64,000 nt of DNA, from contig NC_132896.1 in NCBI RefSeq assembly GCF_030463535.1, forward strand, positions 24,489,709-24,553,708, read 5' to 3'. The notes below the pieces were generated by a model, which made no database searches, was not told the DNA's origin, and saw only the letters and a program-made list of their open reading frames with translations. Both the position numbers and the translations under genes were made by a program. This document shows, piece after piece, positions 24,906-37,500 of this stretch; the stretch's first letter is position 1; every line of letters starts with the position of its first letter. This DNA is from Salminus brasiliensis (lineage: Eukaryota > Chordata > Actinopteri > Characiformes > Bryconidae).

Positions 24906-25899
24906 CTTTTCTTTCCCTCCATTTTTTTCAGTCCTTACTGGCAACATCCCTCTGTCTATTTGATCTTTGTTCCACACTCCTTTGTTTTGTATGCGTATTT
25001 GTGTGTGTGCATGCATGTGCGTGAGTGAGAGAGCGAAAGACAGAGGCAGAAAGAGAGAGGTTGCGTGTTATCTATTCCTAGTTCTTTTTTTCCCCTCCCT
25101 TTCTTGCTTGACATTGCATCTCCATGGCAACCTGCTGTGGACAAACCTTGTCAAGGTTCTGTGATTTGTGAGGCTCTGACACCATCCACACTACACCACA
25201 TGCTTGAGCTGACACTTTCATCCCACACAAGCACACACAGACACGCACATACACAGACACAAACAGATGCGCACACACATACATGGAGTGACGAGCAAAC
25301 ACAGATGGAGCCGCTCGCTCTCTCTTAGATGACCATGTGTGACTTTGTCTCCAGCACTGAGTGAGATTTTCAGGTGAGCGTGGTTTGGTCTCTTCATGGC
25401 CAGTGCAGTTGCAAGGCCTCTGATCAGGGGTAAAAGTACAACCTTAGAACCTTGGGGCCACAGTGCAACATAGACAAAAATGGACCCTCAACACAGACTG
25501 TAAGAGGAAGGAAATTCAGAGAGCTGTGGGTTGACTTTCAGGCAGCTTCTGGTTTGAGCTAGAAGGCCAGACCCCCCTCTGATAAGTGGAGCTAGGACTG
25601 AAAATATTAGTTAAAGCAGTATTATGCTAGAATTGATCATTTGTACCCCTACAGGTGGAGACTGTGATCCATGGCAGTAGAAACAAATCACGCTTTGAGT
25701 TCCCTGTCATGGTTAATGTGAATTTTACAAACTAAGAGATATAGAACCTTCACTGAGAGTGAAAGAAGCATGTGGACTGACGCAGTAGAGTAACATAACA
25801 GGATTTTAAATGAAGTTTTGCAGTGTTACCCAGTTTCTCCAAGTGTTGTGCTGCTCGCTCCAACTGAGCTACATAGTGCCATTAGCAGTGTGCCACGAC

Positions 25900-26055
25900 T
25901 GGAGTAGCAATGGTTGCCCACCGCTCCGGGCTTGTGCGCTTACTGTCCACTGTGTGTGTTTCACTGGTGTGTATGTGTGTGTTCATTGCACGGATGGGAT
26001 AAAAGTAGTAGCCTAATTCCATCTGTGTCCGTCACAAATGGTAAATATGGTTGTC
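25900..26055 (+). repeat. tRNA-derived SINE, copy 2 (3' part)
   Basis: The tail 'aattccatctgtgtccgtcacaaatggtaaatatggttg' at about 26014-26052 matches the tail of the SINE copies at 3937-4230 and 29731-29965. The tRNA-like head is degenerate. Confidence 0.6.
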
Positions 26056-26639
26056 TTGTCTTGCTATTCTCTTTATCATAGTCAGTGTAGCATCAGCATG
26101 ATGGAATATTATGGAATGTTATGTAAAGCAAAAAAATAAATACAAATACTACATAATGCTGTTTTAAAAAAAAGGTTTGGAGGAGGAGGGGCTTTAGATA
26201 CATTCCTCCTCTCAATATAAAATGAGTCCCACATAAACAGCTTTTATTTTCTCAGATGCTTCAAACTTATGTAACCTAAATCAAATAGATTATTCCACAT
26301 GAACAAAAAATGGGCCAGAACTGAATTGTCAAATGTCCCATTATGTTTAGAGCAGCTGGTGTCAGAGTAACATGTTTGCTCATTCATAAATAAGAACTAC
26401 CTGCAATTTAACTGGATGTTTTGCCATTTGTATGAAATTTGGCTCTTCAAGCACAAAACTCAGGACTACAGTTTGAATTTGAAATATTAACATGCTCGAT
26501 ACGTGCAACAACGATGACGTCACAGACAGTTTAAATCATCCCCATGTGCTCCCACAGCTCATTTTTACCTCTTTACTTCCAGTTCTCTTTTTTCCAATGG
26601 GTGACAATAGCCTGACTCAGCTTCCTGTAATTGGTCCGA
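26056..26639. other. Intergenic sequence
   Basis: No gene or named repeat is visible. Confidence 0.5.
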
Positions 26640-26875
26640 ATGTCCTAACCATCCAGAAAAAAAGCGTTTTCACACTGAAAACAAACCAAACCATGATTTA
26701 GTTTTATCCAGACTGAGACCACCTATTTTGGTCAAAACCAAAATTCGGTCCTTTGGTCTAGACTGTGTTTTGAGGTACGTTGCACACCTGCTGTTTTGGT
26801 TTGGACCAAACTAAAGCGTCTGAAAGTCTAGACCTAAACAAGGTAAGTGCGAACAGACCCTTAATGACATTTGAT
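26640..26875. repeat. Possible hAT-type MITE
   Basis: The segment starts near 'aagcgttttcacac' and ends near 'gtgcgaacagaccctt'. Between them are repeated 'ggtcc..aaccaaa' words in both orientations, as in a common teleost hAT-derived MITE. The ends were not resolved. Confidence 0.4.
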
Positions 26876-28069
26876 GCCATGTATTTCCAGTACATTTTGA
26901 CACTCTGCAATCCTGTCGGTTATTATTGTGCATTAGTTTATTAACATATCAGTTTTGAATTGATGTTACTGAGGTCATGTGTAAAAATCCAACATTAAAA
27001 AGAGCACCGGCATGGTGACGTTATGAATAAGATTGAAATACTATGCCACAAATTGTGCTTGCTGTGGTGCTATTACTGAGGAATTGTATAAATCTGTCTC
27101 ATAATGTCCTAAACAGATGTGAATTCTGCTATGAATAGCGGACACGCAGGTTTTTTGCAAACTGCATAGGTCCCAGGATTTAATCAGTTCATTCATAAAA
27201 ATGTGAGGGATGCCATATTAGAAACACTTTTGTAATCTGTAAAGATGTGAGTGTGGAAATCTTTTTAAAGGTTTAAAGAACCTTCTCTAAATGTAAAATT
27301 CTTTTGTAGCACATTTATTTTTAAGGGTGTAGGAAAAACATCTTGCACCTTTTATGTGTTTAAATGTCCACTGAGCATCAGACAGCCTTGAAAGTCACCA
27401 TAAACTCAGCTTACTCCATTCACACGTTAAGCTCCTCTAATGTGAATAGATGGCAATGTTTTTTTTCCTTATCTGTAGATCATAGCTGCAGCAAGTTTAC
27501 TGGCAGACTGGCCAGCTTACAACATGGCAAGCAGATGCTTCAGTAAGTATTCAGTAAGTATTCTGCCAGACATTAGTGGTTTACTTCAGTGTTCCAGTGC
27601 CAGTAACTATGATGTCCATCCATTGCATATAACCATATCATAATCAGCTCAGTTACCTAAAACACCCAGTGTATGCTACAAAGCAGAATCCGGGTTTGAA
27701 ATGTCTGAAAATAAACAACGTAGACCATCCCAGTGATATAATCCAGAAAGGCATGCGAGGGGGTTAGTTGACATCTGAATGGATGTGGCTGCACTGTGCT
27801 CGAGTTTAGTTCATCTTTGCATCTGGCTTTATTGTTCAGGCTGACAGTGACAGGCCAAGCCACTGAGATCCTGATGGGGAGTTTGGGACAAGAGAGTCCC
27901 AATAAAGATTGCCGACTGCTCCATGGGCCTCAGTATGAGTGGTTGGAAAATGACAAAGTACTAATGAATAATGGTACCTAAAAACCACACACAGACGTGT
28001 GGACATCAGAGGACAATATAAAATACTTGCAGTTATCAATAATGTATTGCAGGTTTTTGCACATTTTAA
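26876..28069. other. Intergenic sequence
   Basis: No gene is recognised. Positions 27250-27340 contain 'aaagaaccttc' words like the MITE at 11373-12089 and may be a partial copy. Confidence 0.4.
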
Positions 28070-29165
28070 TGTTTCAGATCGTCCAACTAATTTTAATTTA
28101 AGATTTTTTCAAAACCTTTATCATGTATGTGAAAAAGCAATGTCACCCCTTAACCTAATAACCCTTGGCAGTAACAACTGCAATCAAACATTTGCATTAA
28201 CTTGCAATATTTTCAATCAGTATTTTAAATTGCTGTGAGGGAATTCTTGCCCACTCGTCTCTGCAGCCCTCTCAATAGGCTTCAAATCAGGGCTTTGACT
28301 TGGCCAACCCAAAACCTTAATTTTGTTTCTTTTGAGCCATTCAGGTAGACTTGCTTGGGTGCTTCAGATCATTGTCCTGCCGCATAACCCAACTACATGT
28401 GAGCATTAGGTCAAACACTGATGGGCAGACAGGTCCTGGAGAGGCAAAGCATCCCCTCATGGTTCCCTGTTTGTATGATGTTTTTATGATGAAATGTGGT
28501 GTTTGCTTTACATCAGATGTAGCAGGGCCAATCTTTTCCCAAAAGGCTCCACGTTTGGCTCATTAGTCCACAGAATATTATCCCAAAAGTCTTGGGGTCA
28601 TCTAGATGTTTTGGCAAATGTGAGATAAGCCCTTGTTTTCTTTTTGATCAGCAGTGGTTTGCTTCTTGCAGCTTCTCTTGTGGATGCAATTTTTGCCCAG
28701 TGTCTGTCTTATTGTGGAATTGTGTACATTAGGCTTTCTTGTCTAGGTTCTTTTGTGACCTCCTGGGTATGCTCTTGTTGAGGTTTTAGTAAACCAGCCA
28801 CTCCTGGGAAGTTTCAGCACTGTTCTGAATTTTCTCAATCTGTGGATAATGGCTCTTGCTATGGTGCTCTGGAATCCCATAGCCTTAGCAATGGCTTTGT
28901 AACCCTTTCCAGACTGGTACATTTGAATCTCTTTAGAATGTGGTATCAAGTACTGCTTTTTGAGAACTAATGCTTGCTCCACATTGCATAACAGGTTATG
29001 TTTATGCCTGGGTGTGGCTAGTGAAATGCAACTAGTGAAATGTGGCTAAGTGGTTGATTTAGTAGGCAGGGAAATTACTTTTTCACATGTGACATAGGTT
29101 TTTAATAAATATGTTTCAAATATTTTCAGATGAAATGATCATTTAAAAGCTGCATTGTGTCTTTA
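28070..29165 (-). mobile_element. Decayed Tc1-like element, family C
   Basis: This is a minus-strand Tc1-like transposon. The N-terminal helix-turn-helix region survives as an open frame at 28743-28982 with KGYKAIAKAMGFQSTIARAI and LPRSGWFTK (the family usually has GRPTK). The remaining coding part, 28200-28740, is broken by indels and reads on the minus strand with the conserved 'cccaaaagtcttggggtcat' block near 28582. Both ends carry a mirrored 'ctttttcaca' type word (about 28127-28137 and 29079-29090). Confidence 0.82.
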
Positions 29166-29730
29166 ATCATTTTGTCATTATCTTATATTAAAAATAGTTG
29201 TTTCTAAAACATTAAAAAAAAGACAAAGACACAAAAATAGAGGACATTTCACAGCACTACTACAACATTTTTACAACATTATTAAACAAGTCACAAAGCT
29301 TTGGTGAGTCCCCAGCCAGTCATTTATATGTAAACAAAAGCTGCATGGTTTTAAAACATCCAATAGGCCCATTTTGGAAGATCAAAACTGTATCTAGGCA
29401 AATATTACTCTCACAGGTATGGTGTTGTGGACCCTTTAAAGACTGAAATCATTGTTAAATTCCTAAAGACAAACAGCATTTTGTCTCTGCAATCGGATGA
29501 CAAATCCACAACACAGAGATGTGCCACAGAGCAACATATGTTCTACTGTGAGACTATACTGCAAATAAAAAAGCTATTTTTTCTCTTCCTGTGGCCAGTG
29601 GTGACACCTCAGTGACAAAGACTGAGAGAATATGCTGTTCATACAATATCTTTATATTTATTTTAATATTATTGTGACTTAAACTCGCAAACTAAATAGG
29701 GAATAACATAGGGATGGTGCTGAATATTGG
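29166..29730. other. Intergenic sequence
   Basis: I see no gene or named repeat. Confidence 0.5.
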
Positions 29731-29965
29731 AACAGGTCGCTCAGTGGTTAAAGCATCTTGCCATTAATGATAGAGTTGCGGATTCGATACCCAGGCTTGC
29801 TGTCACTGTTGGGCACTTGAGTAAGGTCTTTAATCCTCTCTGTGTTCAATGTTTACTCTGTGTTTTTGCTCACTAGTATGTATGTGTGTATTCCATTTCA
29901 GGCGTCTTCCATTAAAGCTGGAGGTAAAATTCCATTTATGTCCAATACAAATGTTGAATATCAAC
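29731..29965 (+). repeat. tRNA-derived SINE, copy 3
   Basis: The head 'ggtcgctcagtggttaaagc' resembles an A-box. 'gagttgcggattcgataccc' resembles a B-box, and the core 'gggcacttgagtaaggtctttaatcctctctg' and tail 'aattccatttatgtccaatacaaatgttgaatat' match copies 1 and 2. Confidence 0.75.
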
Positions 29966-30899
29966 TCTAGCCCATTTGTGTTCCTCCATACTGAGTTTTC
30001 TTATGGCAGCTCCAGAGATGTTTGAAATGTTATTGGTGCAGACTGTCTAAACCCAGTAGCTTTCATTTAAATGTAGGACACCAAATTTGCATCATTCTGA
30101 GACACTGCAGCTATGTCTAGTGTTGCGTTCTCAGAAAATACAGACCCTGACCTTACTTGCCAAAAGAAAGCATTGTAACATAAATATCATGTGTACATTT
30201 AAGATCTTGTTTTTTTGTGTTACAACACTTTTTCTTAGCCAGCAAGGTCAGGGCGAATATTTATTGAGTGTGAAAAACTAGTCATAACTGCACAAAATGT
30301 CTTGAGGTTGACGCAAATTCAGTCATGCTGCTGTCACATGCAGTCATGCATATGAATTAATTCTCTAAAATAGTCAAGACCATCTTAACTTCCATGCATT
30401 TGTGCAGGCCTTTTCATAACATGGTAATGTTTCAATGAAAGGAAGCTGTAATGACAGAGAAATCAGTGATTAGCTAGCCTATTATTGCAGAGAACATGAG
30501 CAGTTGGTGTGGAATTTAGTGGGATATATGGGGTTGGGAATATATTTAGAAGGATATTAATGTGTATTGTACCATGGGGAGGGGTCAGAAGAAGCCAGTT
30601 CTTTATTAGAGAGCAGAGGAAAATGCAGGCAAAAAAGAAGGAAATACAGTGCAATCGATAAATGTTTGGTTGTTAACAAAGCTAATGTTATTGTGGCTAT
30701 TTACCTGTTATACATTGAAGTATGCTTTGTGTCATGCTTTCATTTTATATCTTACAGTAAAAAGTTACAGTTCTAGAATGATTTTCAAGGATGGAATTTA
30801 CTTAAAGAATCTGTGGCTGATAGCTCCTGTACATATGAGGTTCAAACACCTGTCACTGCCACAGGTGTGGACAAATCAACTATTTAGTACATTCTTTTA
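29966..30899. other. Intergenic sequence
   Basis: No gene is recognised. Short reading frames only. Confidence 0.5.
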
Positions 30900-31900
30900 A
30901 AAAAAAAAAGAAAAAGAAAGAGGACCATGGGAAGAAAGAAACCCCCTTCACAGCAGTTGGCCAGATCAAGAAACCCTCCAGATGGTAGACTTATCTGTGT
31001 TAGAGTCAACAATCAAGAGAGGACTTCAACAGAGTAAATATAGATAGTTTACCACAAGACTAAAAACACTGGTAAATGCCAAAAACATAAAGGCAAAATT
31101 AGAATGTGTTGAAGAACAAAAGCAGTTAAAACCAATCTGGAACAATGCTTTATGAATAGGTGAAATAAAGATCCACTTGCACCAAAATAATGGAAAGAAT
31201 ATACCATCTTATCTGTAAAACATACTGGAGATAATGATGGTATGTATCAGGGGCACGCTACAGGGGACAAAGTTAGGTTGATTCTAATGGCTTGTGACTG
31301 GCAGGGGCCCTAAAAATGCATTAATTCAGTATTTTGGAAAAATTGTTGAAGTTGAGGGGCCCAGTGTAATATCTTCAAGTTGCCCAAAATCCCTGACATT
31401 GCCCCTGGTACGTATAGTTATGTATGGCTGCCAACAGAACTGTGTCCCCTTGTACTTATTAATAATTGGGTTGCTGACAAAACAACAGGATGGATTTTGA
31501 GGTGTATAGGGCTACATTATCTACTCAAATTCAACCAAATGCTTCCAGACTCTTCACAGTGCAGTTGGACAATGACCTAAGAAATACTGCAAAAAAAGTC
31601 AAAGAAGTGGAATGTTCTGCAATGGTCAAGTCAATCACCTAACCTCCATCCAATCAAGCATCTATTTCACTTACTAAAAGCAAAACTGAAGGTAAAACTA
31701 GAACATGTAGGAACTGAAGACAGCTGCAGTACATAGCATCACCAGAATCTGGTAATAACTACGGCTGTCAGATTCAGACAATCATCAACTGCAAAGGTTT
31801 TACAACCAGGTATTAAAAATTAAAGCTTTTGATTGTTAGTTTGTCAAGTTACATTTAGACCCCCCAAAAATGAGGAGCCTGTGTTGTAATTTCTACACTG
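30900..31900 (+). mobile_element. Decayed Tc1-like element, family D
   Basis: This plus-strand Tc1-like remnant follows the order of the family's coding sequence: 'ttcacagcagttggccagatcaagaaaccctccag' at about 30947, 'agagtcaacaatcaagagaggactt' at about 31002, 'tgtatagggctacattatctactcaaattc' at about 31503, a second-Asp region 'cagttggacaatgac' at about 31562, and the stop-proximal 'actgcaaaggttttacaaccaggtatt' at about 31790. A large deletion and many stops remove function. Confidence 0.8.
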
Positions 31901-33239
31901 CTCAGCTTATTTAAATATTACTACCCTTAATTAATGTTTTGCCAAACACATCCTGTCTGCCATGTACTCAAAGAAGAATTGAGAAACAGTGTTGTTACAG
32001 CTATGTTCACTACTTTGTTCATGAAACTCTGTTATGGAGGTCTAGGTGTAGTTGGTTAAGTTTAGGTTTAGGTTGAGGTGTAGGTTCAGGTAATACAATT
32101 ACACTGGCTGCTTTAGAACATTATCTGTTAAAATTGTTTGAGTACAAACTGAGCTTAGATTAGGTATAAATGTAAGACTACAAGTTTTAGACCTAACTTT
32201 ATTTTTACTTTGACTGGGTTTTGAATTGAGCATAACACATACACTTTACAGCAGAACAGCAGTAATTAGTAACTGAAGTTTCTTTTTCATTGTCTTTCTT
32301 TTTCACTTTTTGCCCTGAAGCTTCCCCACTGCTGCACATTTAAATGGTTACATCTTATTTTGAATAACTTGATGTTCAGATTGTGAAGAAGGCAGAAAAA
32401 CATGTTTTAATATTACCATTATTTGCTTCTGAAAGTGAAGTTGGACTATGACTGGTTGTTAATAAATGAAAGTCATCATTTTGGACTCTTTTGGTTTGTC
32501 TATGTCATGGAGCTACTAAATGGGCTTCCTGCAGAGGTCATGAAAATGTATGCCACCCAGAAAGTCTTTTTAGTATTTTAGAGCAATCCCTTCCCAGAAA
32601 GAACTTCAGGATTTTTGTATATGATCTGCATTTTGAGTTTTGTACTTGATGTAAAATAACATCAATTTAAAAAGTGGATGAATAGACTGCATTTGGTTAA
32701 CAGCATTGTAGGGATGTGTTCATCAATCTGATCTGATCATGCTTGAGTGGATTAGCTGCTCCTGCTCTTCTCTTCCCCTTGTCTCCTCATCATTCTTCTA
32801 GGGTGAGGTGAGAGAAGTAGGAAAAGAGCAGTAGCAAAAGTATTTGGACACTGCACAAGTGTATACAGCTGACCTCCTCCAACAAAATCAGTTTCCAGGT
32901 CACAGAGGAGAGGAGGAGGATCAGAAGGTAAAAGCAGTAACATTTAGGGTTTCTGGACACAGACTTACTGATTTTAGAGTATCACTGCTAGTAAGGCTGC
33001 ATAGTGCTGGTATCACCAGCTATGTGTTTTTATTTTGTGTTTCTACATTCTTTGTGAATTTGAAATAAAATATCAATAGAAAGAGAGGAAACCACCATTG
33101 AAATGTAAATAGGTAGGCAACTGGGATCAGACAAGCCTTCAGGTGAGCTGTACTGTTTCCCCAAATACAGCTTGTTTGCTTAATTTGTTTTTCTTCTGCA
33201 GTTATGACTGCTATGGCTTTATGTGTACAGTGTTGTGAA
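31901..33239. other. Intergenic sequence
   Basis: Positions 32040-32100 hold a short 'ttaggt' tandem patch. No gene is recognised. The 32752-33068 reading frames on both strands show no domain. Confidence 0.5.
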
Positions 33240-33640
33240 AAAAAATTGTTTTGAATTTCTTCTATTAATGCTTATCACATTCAAATGTTTCTGATCAACC
33301 AACTAATATTAATATAGAGTAAAAAATGCTTCTGCAGGACCTGGATGCCTTGTCATGATTGATGGAACCATGAATGCTGCTCTCTATAAGAAAACCCTGT
33401 TAGGTCTTAGGTTGGTTTCTGACCTAAAGCATAAGGACAGTTGGGTAGGTTTACCTGGATCAGAAGAAACAAAATTAAGGCTTTGGAGTGGCCAAGTCCT
33501 GAGTTGACAATCCTGCAGAGAAGAGTGGGCAAAAAATTGATTCAAAATTGTAGTAAAAGACTCATTACCAGTTATTACAAATGTTTGCCTGCAGTTACTG
33601 TCAATGGCATAACCAGTTATTAGGTGTAGTGATATGATTA
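33240..33640 (+). mobile_element. Tc1-like element with large internal deletion
   Basis: The 3' coding end is visible: 'ctgcagagaagagtgggc' (CREEWA) at about 33512, followed by 'ttacaaatgtttgcctgcagttactgtc' and 'accagttattag' near the transposase C terminus. The central catalytic part is missing. Ends were not resolved. Confidence 0.65.
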
Positions 33641-33927
33641 ATTATATGATTTAAATGAAACTTTTAAATGTAACAATTATGCAAATGTAGGGGCAAAAAC
33701 TGTTTCAGTGTACTGTATCCTATGAATTCACTATCTAATAAAGGGAGAAGCAGAACAGACATGTTAAGCTGCTACCATAGTAGCCCTCACTGTTTAAAAC
33801 ACTGTTTGTCAAATTACTCAGCTCTGGACTAGCAACTGAGCACATAATACAAATCTGCCACCTGAAGCCATGCTGTTTCTTTCTTTATCTTTACCTCCTT
33901 CTGTTATACACTTTAATCTCTCCTATC

Positions 33928-33958
<31 letters not shown>

Positions 33959-34330
33959 ACACACTCCACAGAAAATGAGTAGTGTAATGGGTTCCCATGC
34001 ATGTGTGTCGTGGAATTCAATTTTTCATAAGATGAGCCTTGTTTGTGTTTGCTGCTTATTTTCATCTGACCCCGATTTGTGCTCTTTCCTCCCTCCTCAA
34101 TTCTCTTATTTACTCACATGCTTGTACACACACACACAATCACACATAGCTTTTTCTATTCAGAAAAATACATAAAATTGAATTGAAAAATTCAAATACA
34201 AAAAATATTAAAACTATAGTGATTTTATGTATGTCAAAGTTTATTGAAGTATGTTTTTAGTATACTTCTTTTAAACTGAGAAAAAAGTAAGTATGCTTTA
34301 ATTTACTTTTTATGTACTTATATATATTAT

Positions 34331-34332
<2 letters not shown>
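33641..34332. other. Intergenic sequence with a C18 run and CA repeat
   Basis: Positions 33927-33944 are an uninterrupted run of C followed by (CA)n to 33964. Otherwise no gene or named repeat. Confidence 0.6.

Positions 34333-34390
<58 letters not shown>
34333..34390. repeat. (TA)29 microsatellite
   Basis: Uninterrupted TA dinucleotide run of 58 bases. Confidence 0.97.
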
Positions 34391-34392
<2 letters not shown>

Positions 34393-34668
34393 AAGCAAAA
34401 TTATAATTGGCTTAAACTGACAAGTACACAAAAAATTAAGTGTAATTAGCCTATACTATCATGTAATCTGTTCTAGATATGCTTTTTTAAAAGTACAACT
34501 AAGAATTCTTGCTACATATATAAGATTATACTTTTCTTGTCTTGTGGTTTTAGAAAGGCTACATGACACAAATTCATAAACTATTAGTTTCAAGTACACT
34601 AAAAATGTGCACCATAAACTAAAAAAGTGGGACAGACGTATATAACTAGTAGACTTACACCATACTTA

Positions 34669-36274
34669 CAGTGGGGAGAACAAGTATTTGATACACTGCT
34701 GATTTTTCAGGTTTTCCCACTTGCAAAGCATGTAGAAGACTGTAATTTTTATCATAGGTACTCTTCAACTGTGAGTGATGGAATCTAAAACAAAAATCCA
34801 GAAAAATACATTGTATGATTTTTAAATAATTAATTTCCATTTTATTGTGGGAAATAAGTATTTGATACACCAGAAAAAGAAACTTAATATTTGGTACAGA
34901 AACCTTTGTTTGCAATTACAGAGATGAGACATTTCCTGTAGTTCTTGACAAGGTTTGCACACACTGCAGCAGGGATTTTGGTCCACTCCTCCATACAGAT
35001 CTCCTCCAGAGCCTTCAGGTTTCGTGGCTGTCGCTGGGCCACACGGACTTTAAGCTCCCTCCAAAGATTTTCTATTGGATTCAGGTCTGGAGACTGGCTA
35101 GGCCACTCCAGGACCTTAAGATGTTTCCTACGGAGCCACTCTTTAGTTGCCCTGGCTGTGTGTTTTGGGTCGTTATCATGCTGGAAGACCCAGCCACGAC
35201 CCATCTTCAGTGCTCTTACTGAGGGAAGGAGGTTGTTGGCCAAAATCTCACGATACATGGCCCCATCCATCCTTCCCACAATACGGTGCAGTCGTCCTGT
35301 CCCCTTTGCAGAAAAGCATCCCCAAAGAATGATGTTTCCACCGCCATGCTTCACGGTTGGGATGGTGTTCTTGGGGTTGTACTCATCATTCTTCTTCCTC
35401 CAAACATGACGAGTGGAGTTTAAACCAAAAAGTTCTATTTTTGTCTCATCAGACCACATGACCTTCTCCCATTCCTCCTCTGGATCATTCAGATGGTCAT
35501 TTGCAAACTTCAGACGGGCTTTGACATGCGTTGGCTTGAGGAAGGGCACCTTGCGTGCACTGCAGGATTTTAATCCTTGACGGCGTAGAGTGTTACTGAT
35601 TGTTTTCTTTGAGACTGTGGTCCCAGCTCTATTCAGGTCATTGACCAGGTCCTGCCGTGTAATTCTGGGCTCATTCCTCACCTTCCTCAAGATCATTGAT
35701 GCTCCACGAGGTGAGATCTTGCATGGCGCCCCAGACCGAGGGAGATTATCCGTTATTTTGCATTTCTTCCATTTTCTAATAATTGCACCAACAGTTGTTG
35801 CCTTCTCACCAAGCTACTTGCCTATTGTCCTGTAGCCCATCCCAGCCTTGTGCAGGTCTACAATTTTATCCCTGATGTCCTTACAAAGCTCTCTGGTCTT
35901 GGGCATTGTGGAGATGCTGGAGTCTGACTGATTGAGTGTGTGGACAGGTGTCTTTTATACAGGTAACGAGTTCAAACAGGTGCAGTTAATACAGGTAATG
36001 AGTGGAGAACAGGAGGGCTTCTTAAAGAAGAAGTAACATGTCTGTGAGAGCCAAAATTCTTACTGGTTGATAGATGATCAAATACTTATTTCCCACAATA
36101 AAATGGAAATTAATTATTTAAAAATCATACAATGTATTTTTCTGGATTTTTGTTTTAGATTCCATCACTCACAGTTGAAGAGTACCTATGATAAAACTTA
36201 CAGTCTTCTACATGCTTTGCAAGTGGGAAAACCTGAAGAATCAGCAGTGTATCAAATACTTGTTCTCCCCACTG
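34669..36274 (-). mobile_element. Near-intact Tc1-like transposon with ~200 bp TIRs
   Basis: The 1606 bp element is flanked by TA on each side (34667-34668 and 36275-36276), the Tc1/mariner target. Its left end CAGTGGGGAGAACAAG and right end mirror one another, and the inverted repeats extend for about 200 bp (34669-34868 against 36077-36274) with few differences. The transposase lies between them on the minus strand. The long, well-matched arms and nearly open gene make this the youngest-looking mobile element in the window. Confidence 0.95.
34884..35906 (-). pseudogene. Tc1-like DD34E transposase, one premature stop
   Basis: The reading frame from ATG at 35906 to the stop at 34884 would encode 340 residues, the usual Tc1 length, but codon 31 is TAG (35816-35814). 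The related families have Gln there (CAG). Downstream of it, the frame from Met at 35696 is open for 270 residues. Domains in order are an N-terminal helix-turn-helix (start of the frame and the [10 protein letters not shown] region) and the catalytic triad: [11 protein letters not shown], then [11 protein letters not shown], then [11 protein letters not shown]. All three acidic residues are present. It is the transposon's own gene and would cut and paste the element; the stop probably abolishes full-length protein. Confidence 0.93.
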
Positions 36275-36324
36275 TATACATTCACTTTAAGTGCAGTGGC
36301 AGTACAAAATAAAACCCAGATGTG

Positions 36325-36515
36325 ATGTAGTTGGGGCAGCAGTGGTGCCGCAGGTACTGCAGGGCCTGGGGTTGTGGGTTCGCTTCCCACTGTCTGTTTA
36401 GTTTCTTAACTTTCCACCTGCGAAGGTGTCTGCCAGGTATCCTGGCTTCCTCACACCCCCCAAAAATGCATATGGTAGGTGACTTGGCCATGCTAAATTG
36501 CCCCTAGATGTGAGT
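36325..36515 (+). repeat. SINE-like or tRNA-derived repeat
   Basis: The block 'ggggcagcagtggtgccgcagg', then 'gggttgtgggttcgcttccca' (B-box-like) and 'ggtaggtgacttggc' to 'gatgtgagtgcccc' follows the order of a widespread teleost SINE (by recall). Confidence 0.55.
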
Positions 36516-36990
36516 GCCCCAGAAAGAAGATAGATAGATGGATGAAACTAAACTAGTTGTATATTCAAAATGTAATGCTCTAATATCTACAGTATAAACT
36601 AAAAAGTGGGATAGCTGTATATAACTTGTACTTAAAAGTTCACTTATTGTGTAGTTTACAGTATAGCAGTGTAGTACAAAATAAAACTTGATGTAAACTA
36701 GGTGTAAACTAAAAAGCTAAAAAGTGGACTAATTGAACCCCCTTGAAGTAGTGTTCTTACAAATATACTACTGGGACATTGATATTAGTATACTTGTTAA
36801 TATACTTGTTAAAATACTTGGTTAATTCATACATGAAGTCATTGCTTAATTGAGTTAAGTCAGGTCTGCCTAAAAGCATTGAGGACAAATCTTATTCGCT
36901 TAAAAGAGAAAAACATATCAACTACTTATTTCAAACGCAGTGCACTTTCAGTTGATATTTTAGTCCTGTTTTGCTCAGATAAACAGATTT
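36516..36990. other. Intergenic sequence
   Basis: No gene or named repeat is visible. Confidence 0.5.
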
Positions 36991-37500
36991 TCAAGTCAAG
37001 TCAAGTCAAGTGAGCTTTTATTGTCATTTCAACTACATACAGAGTACACAGTGAAACGAAACAACGTTCCTCCAGGACCATTGTGCAACACAGACACAGT
37101 GCATACAGAACACAAGTGCAACACAGTACAGTGCAGACAGACAATACAACAGAATACAGACAAAGAATAATAAATAATTAGGGGTAGTGTGCAAATTATG
37201 CAGTGTGCAAAAATATTGAGTCCAGTGAGGGAGTGAAGTTATTATTGCAAAATGCTTCCCATATTGTTTGGGGTAAATGGTTGGTGAATGAGAGAGAGAG
37301 TGTGTGTATGTGTGTGTGTATGTGTGTGTGTGTGTGTGTGCATGGAACAGAAAAAACATCAGTTTAGTCTCTGGAGTTGAGAAGTCTGATGGCTTGGGGG
37401 AAGAAGCTATTGCAGAGTCTGGTCATGTGGGACCGGATGCTGCGGTACCTTCTTCCTGATGGCGGGAGGGAGAACAGTCTGTGTGAAGGGTGGGTGGAGT
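36991..37500. repeat. LINE 3'-end-like interspersed repeat
   Basis: It starts with a (TCAAG)4 run and then 'tgagcttttattgtcatttcaactacatac'. It ends near 'gatgctgcggtaccttcttcctgatgg', the order of a very common teleost LINE-derived repeat (recall). A (TG)n run at about 37300-37340 interrupts it. Confidence 0.6.

Noticed and set aside
24540..25028. 162-codon plus-strand frame
   Set aside because: It runs through TG and CT microsatellites and the dispersed 75 bp repeat, giving Ser/Leu/Cys-rich nonsense.
34945..35409. 154-codon plus-strand frame
   Set aside because: It is the opposite-strand shadow of the Tc1-like transposase.
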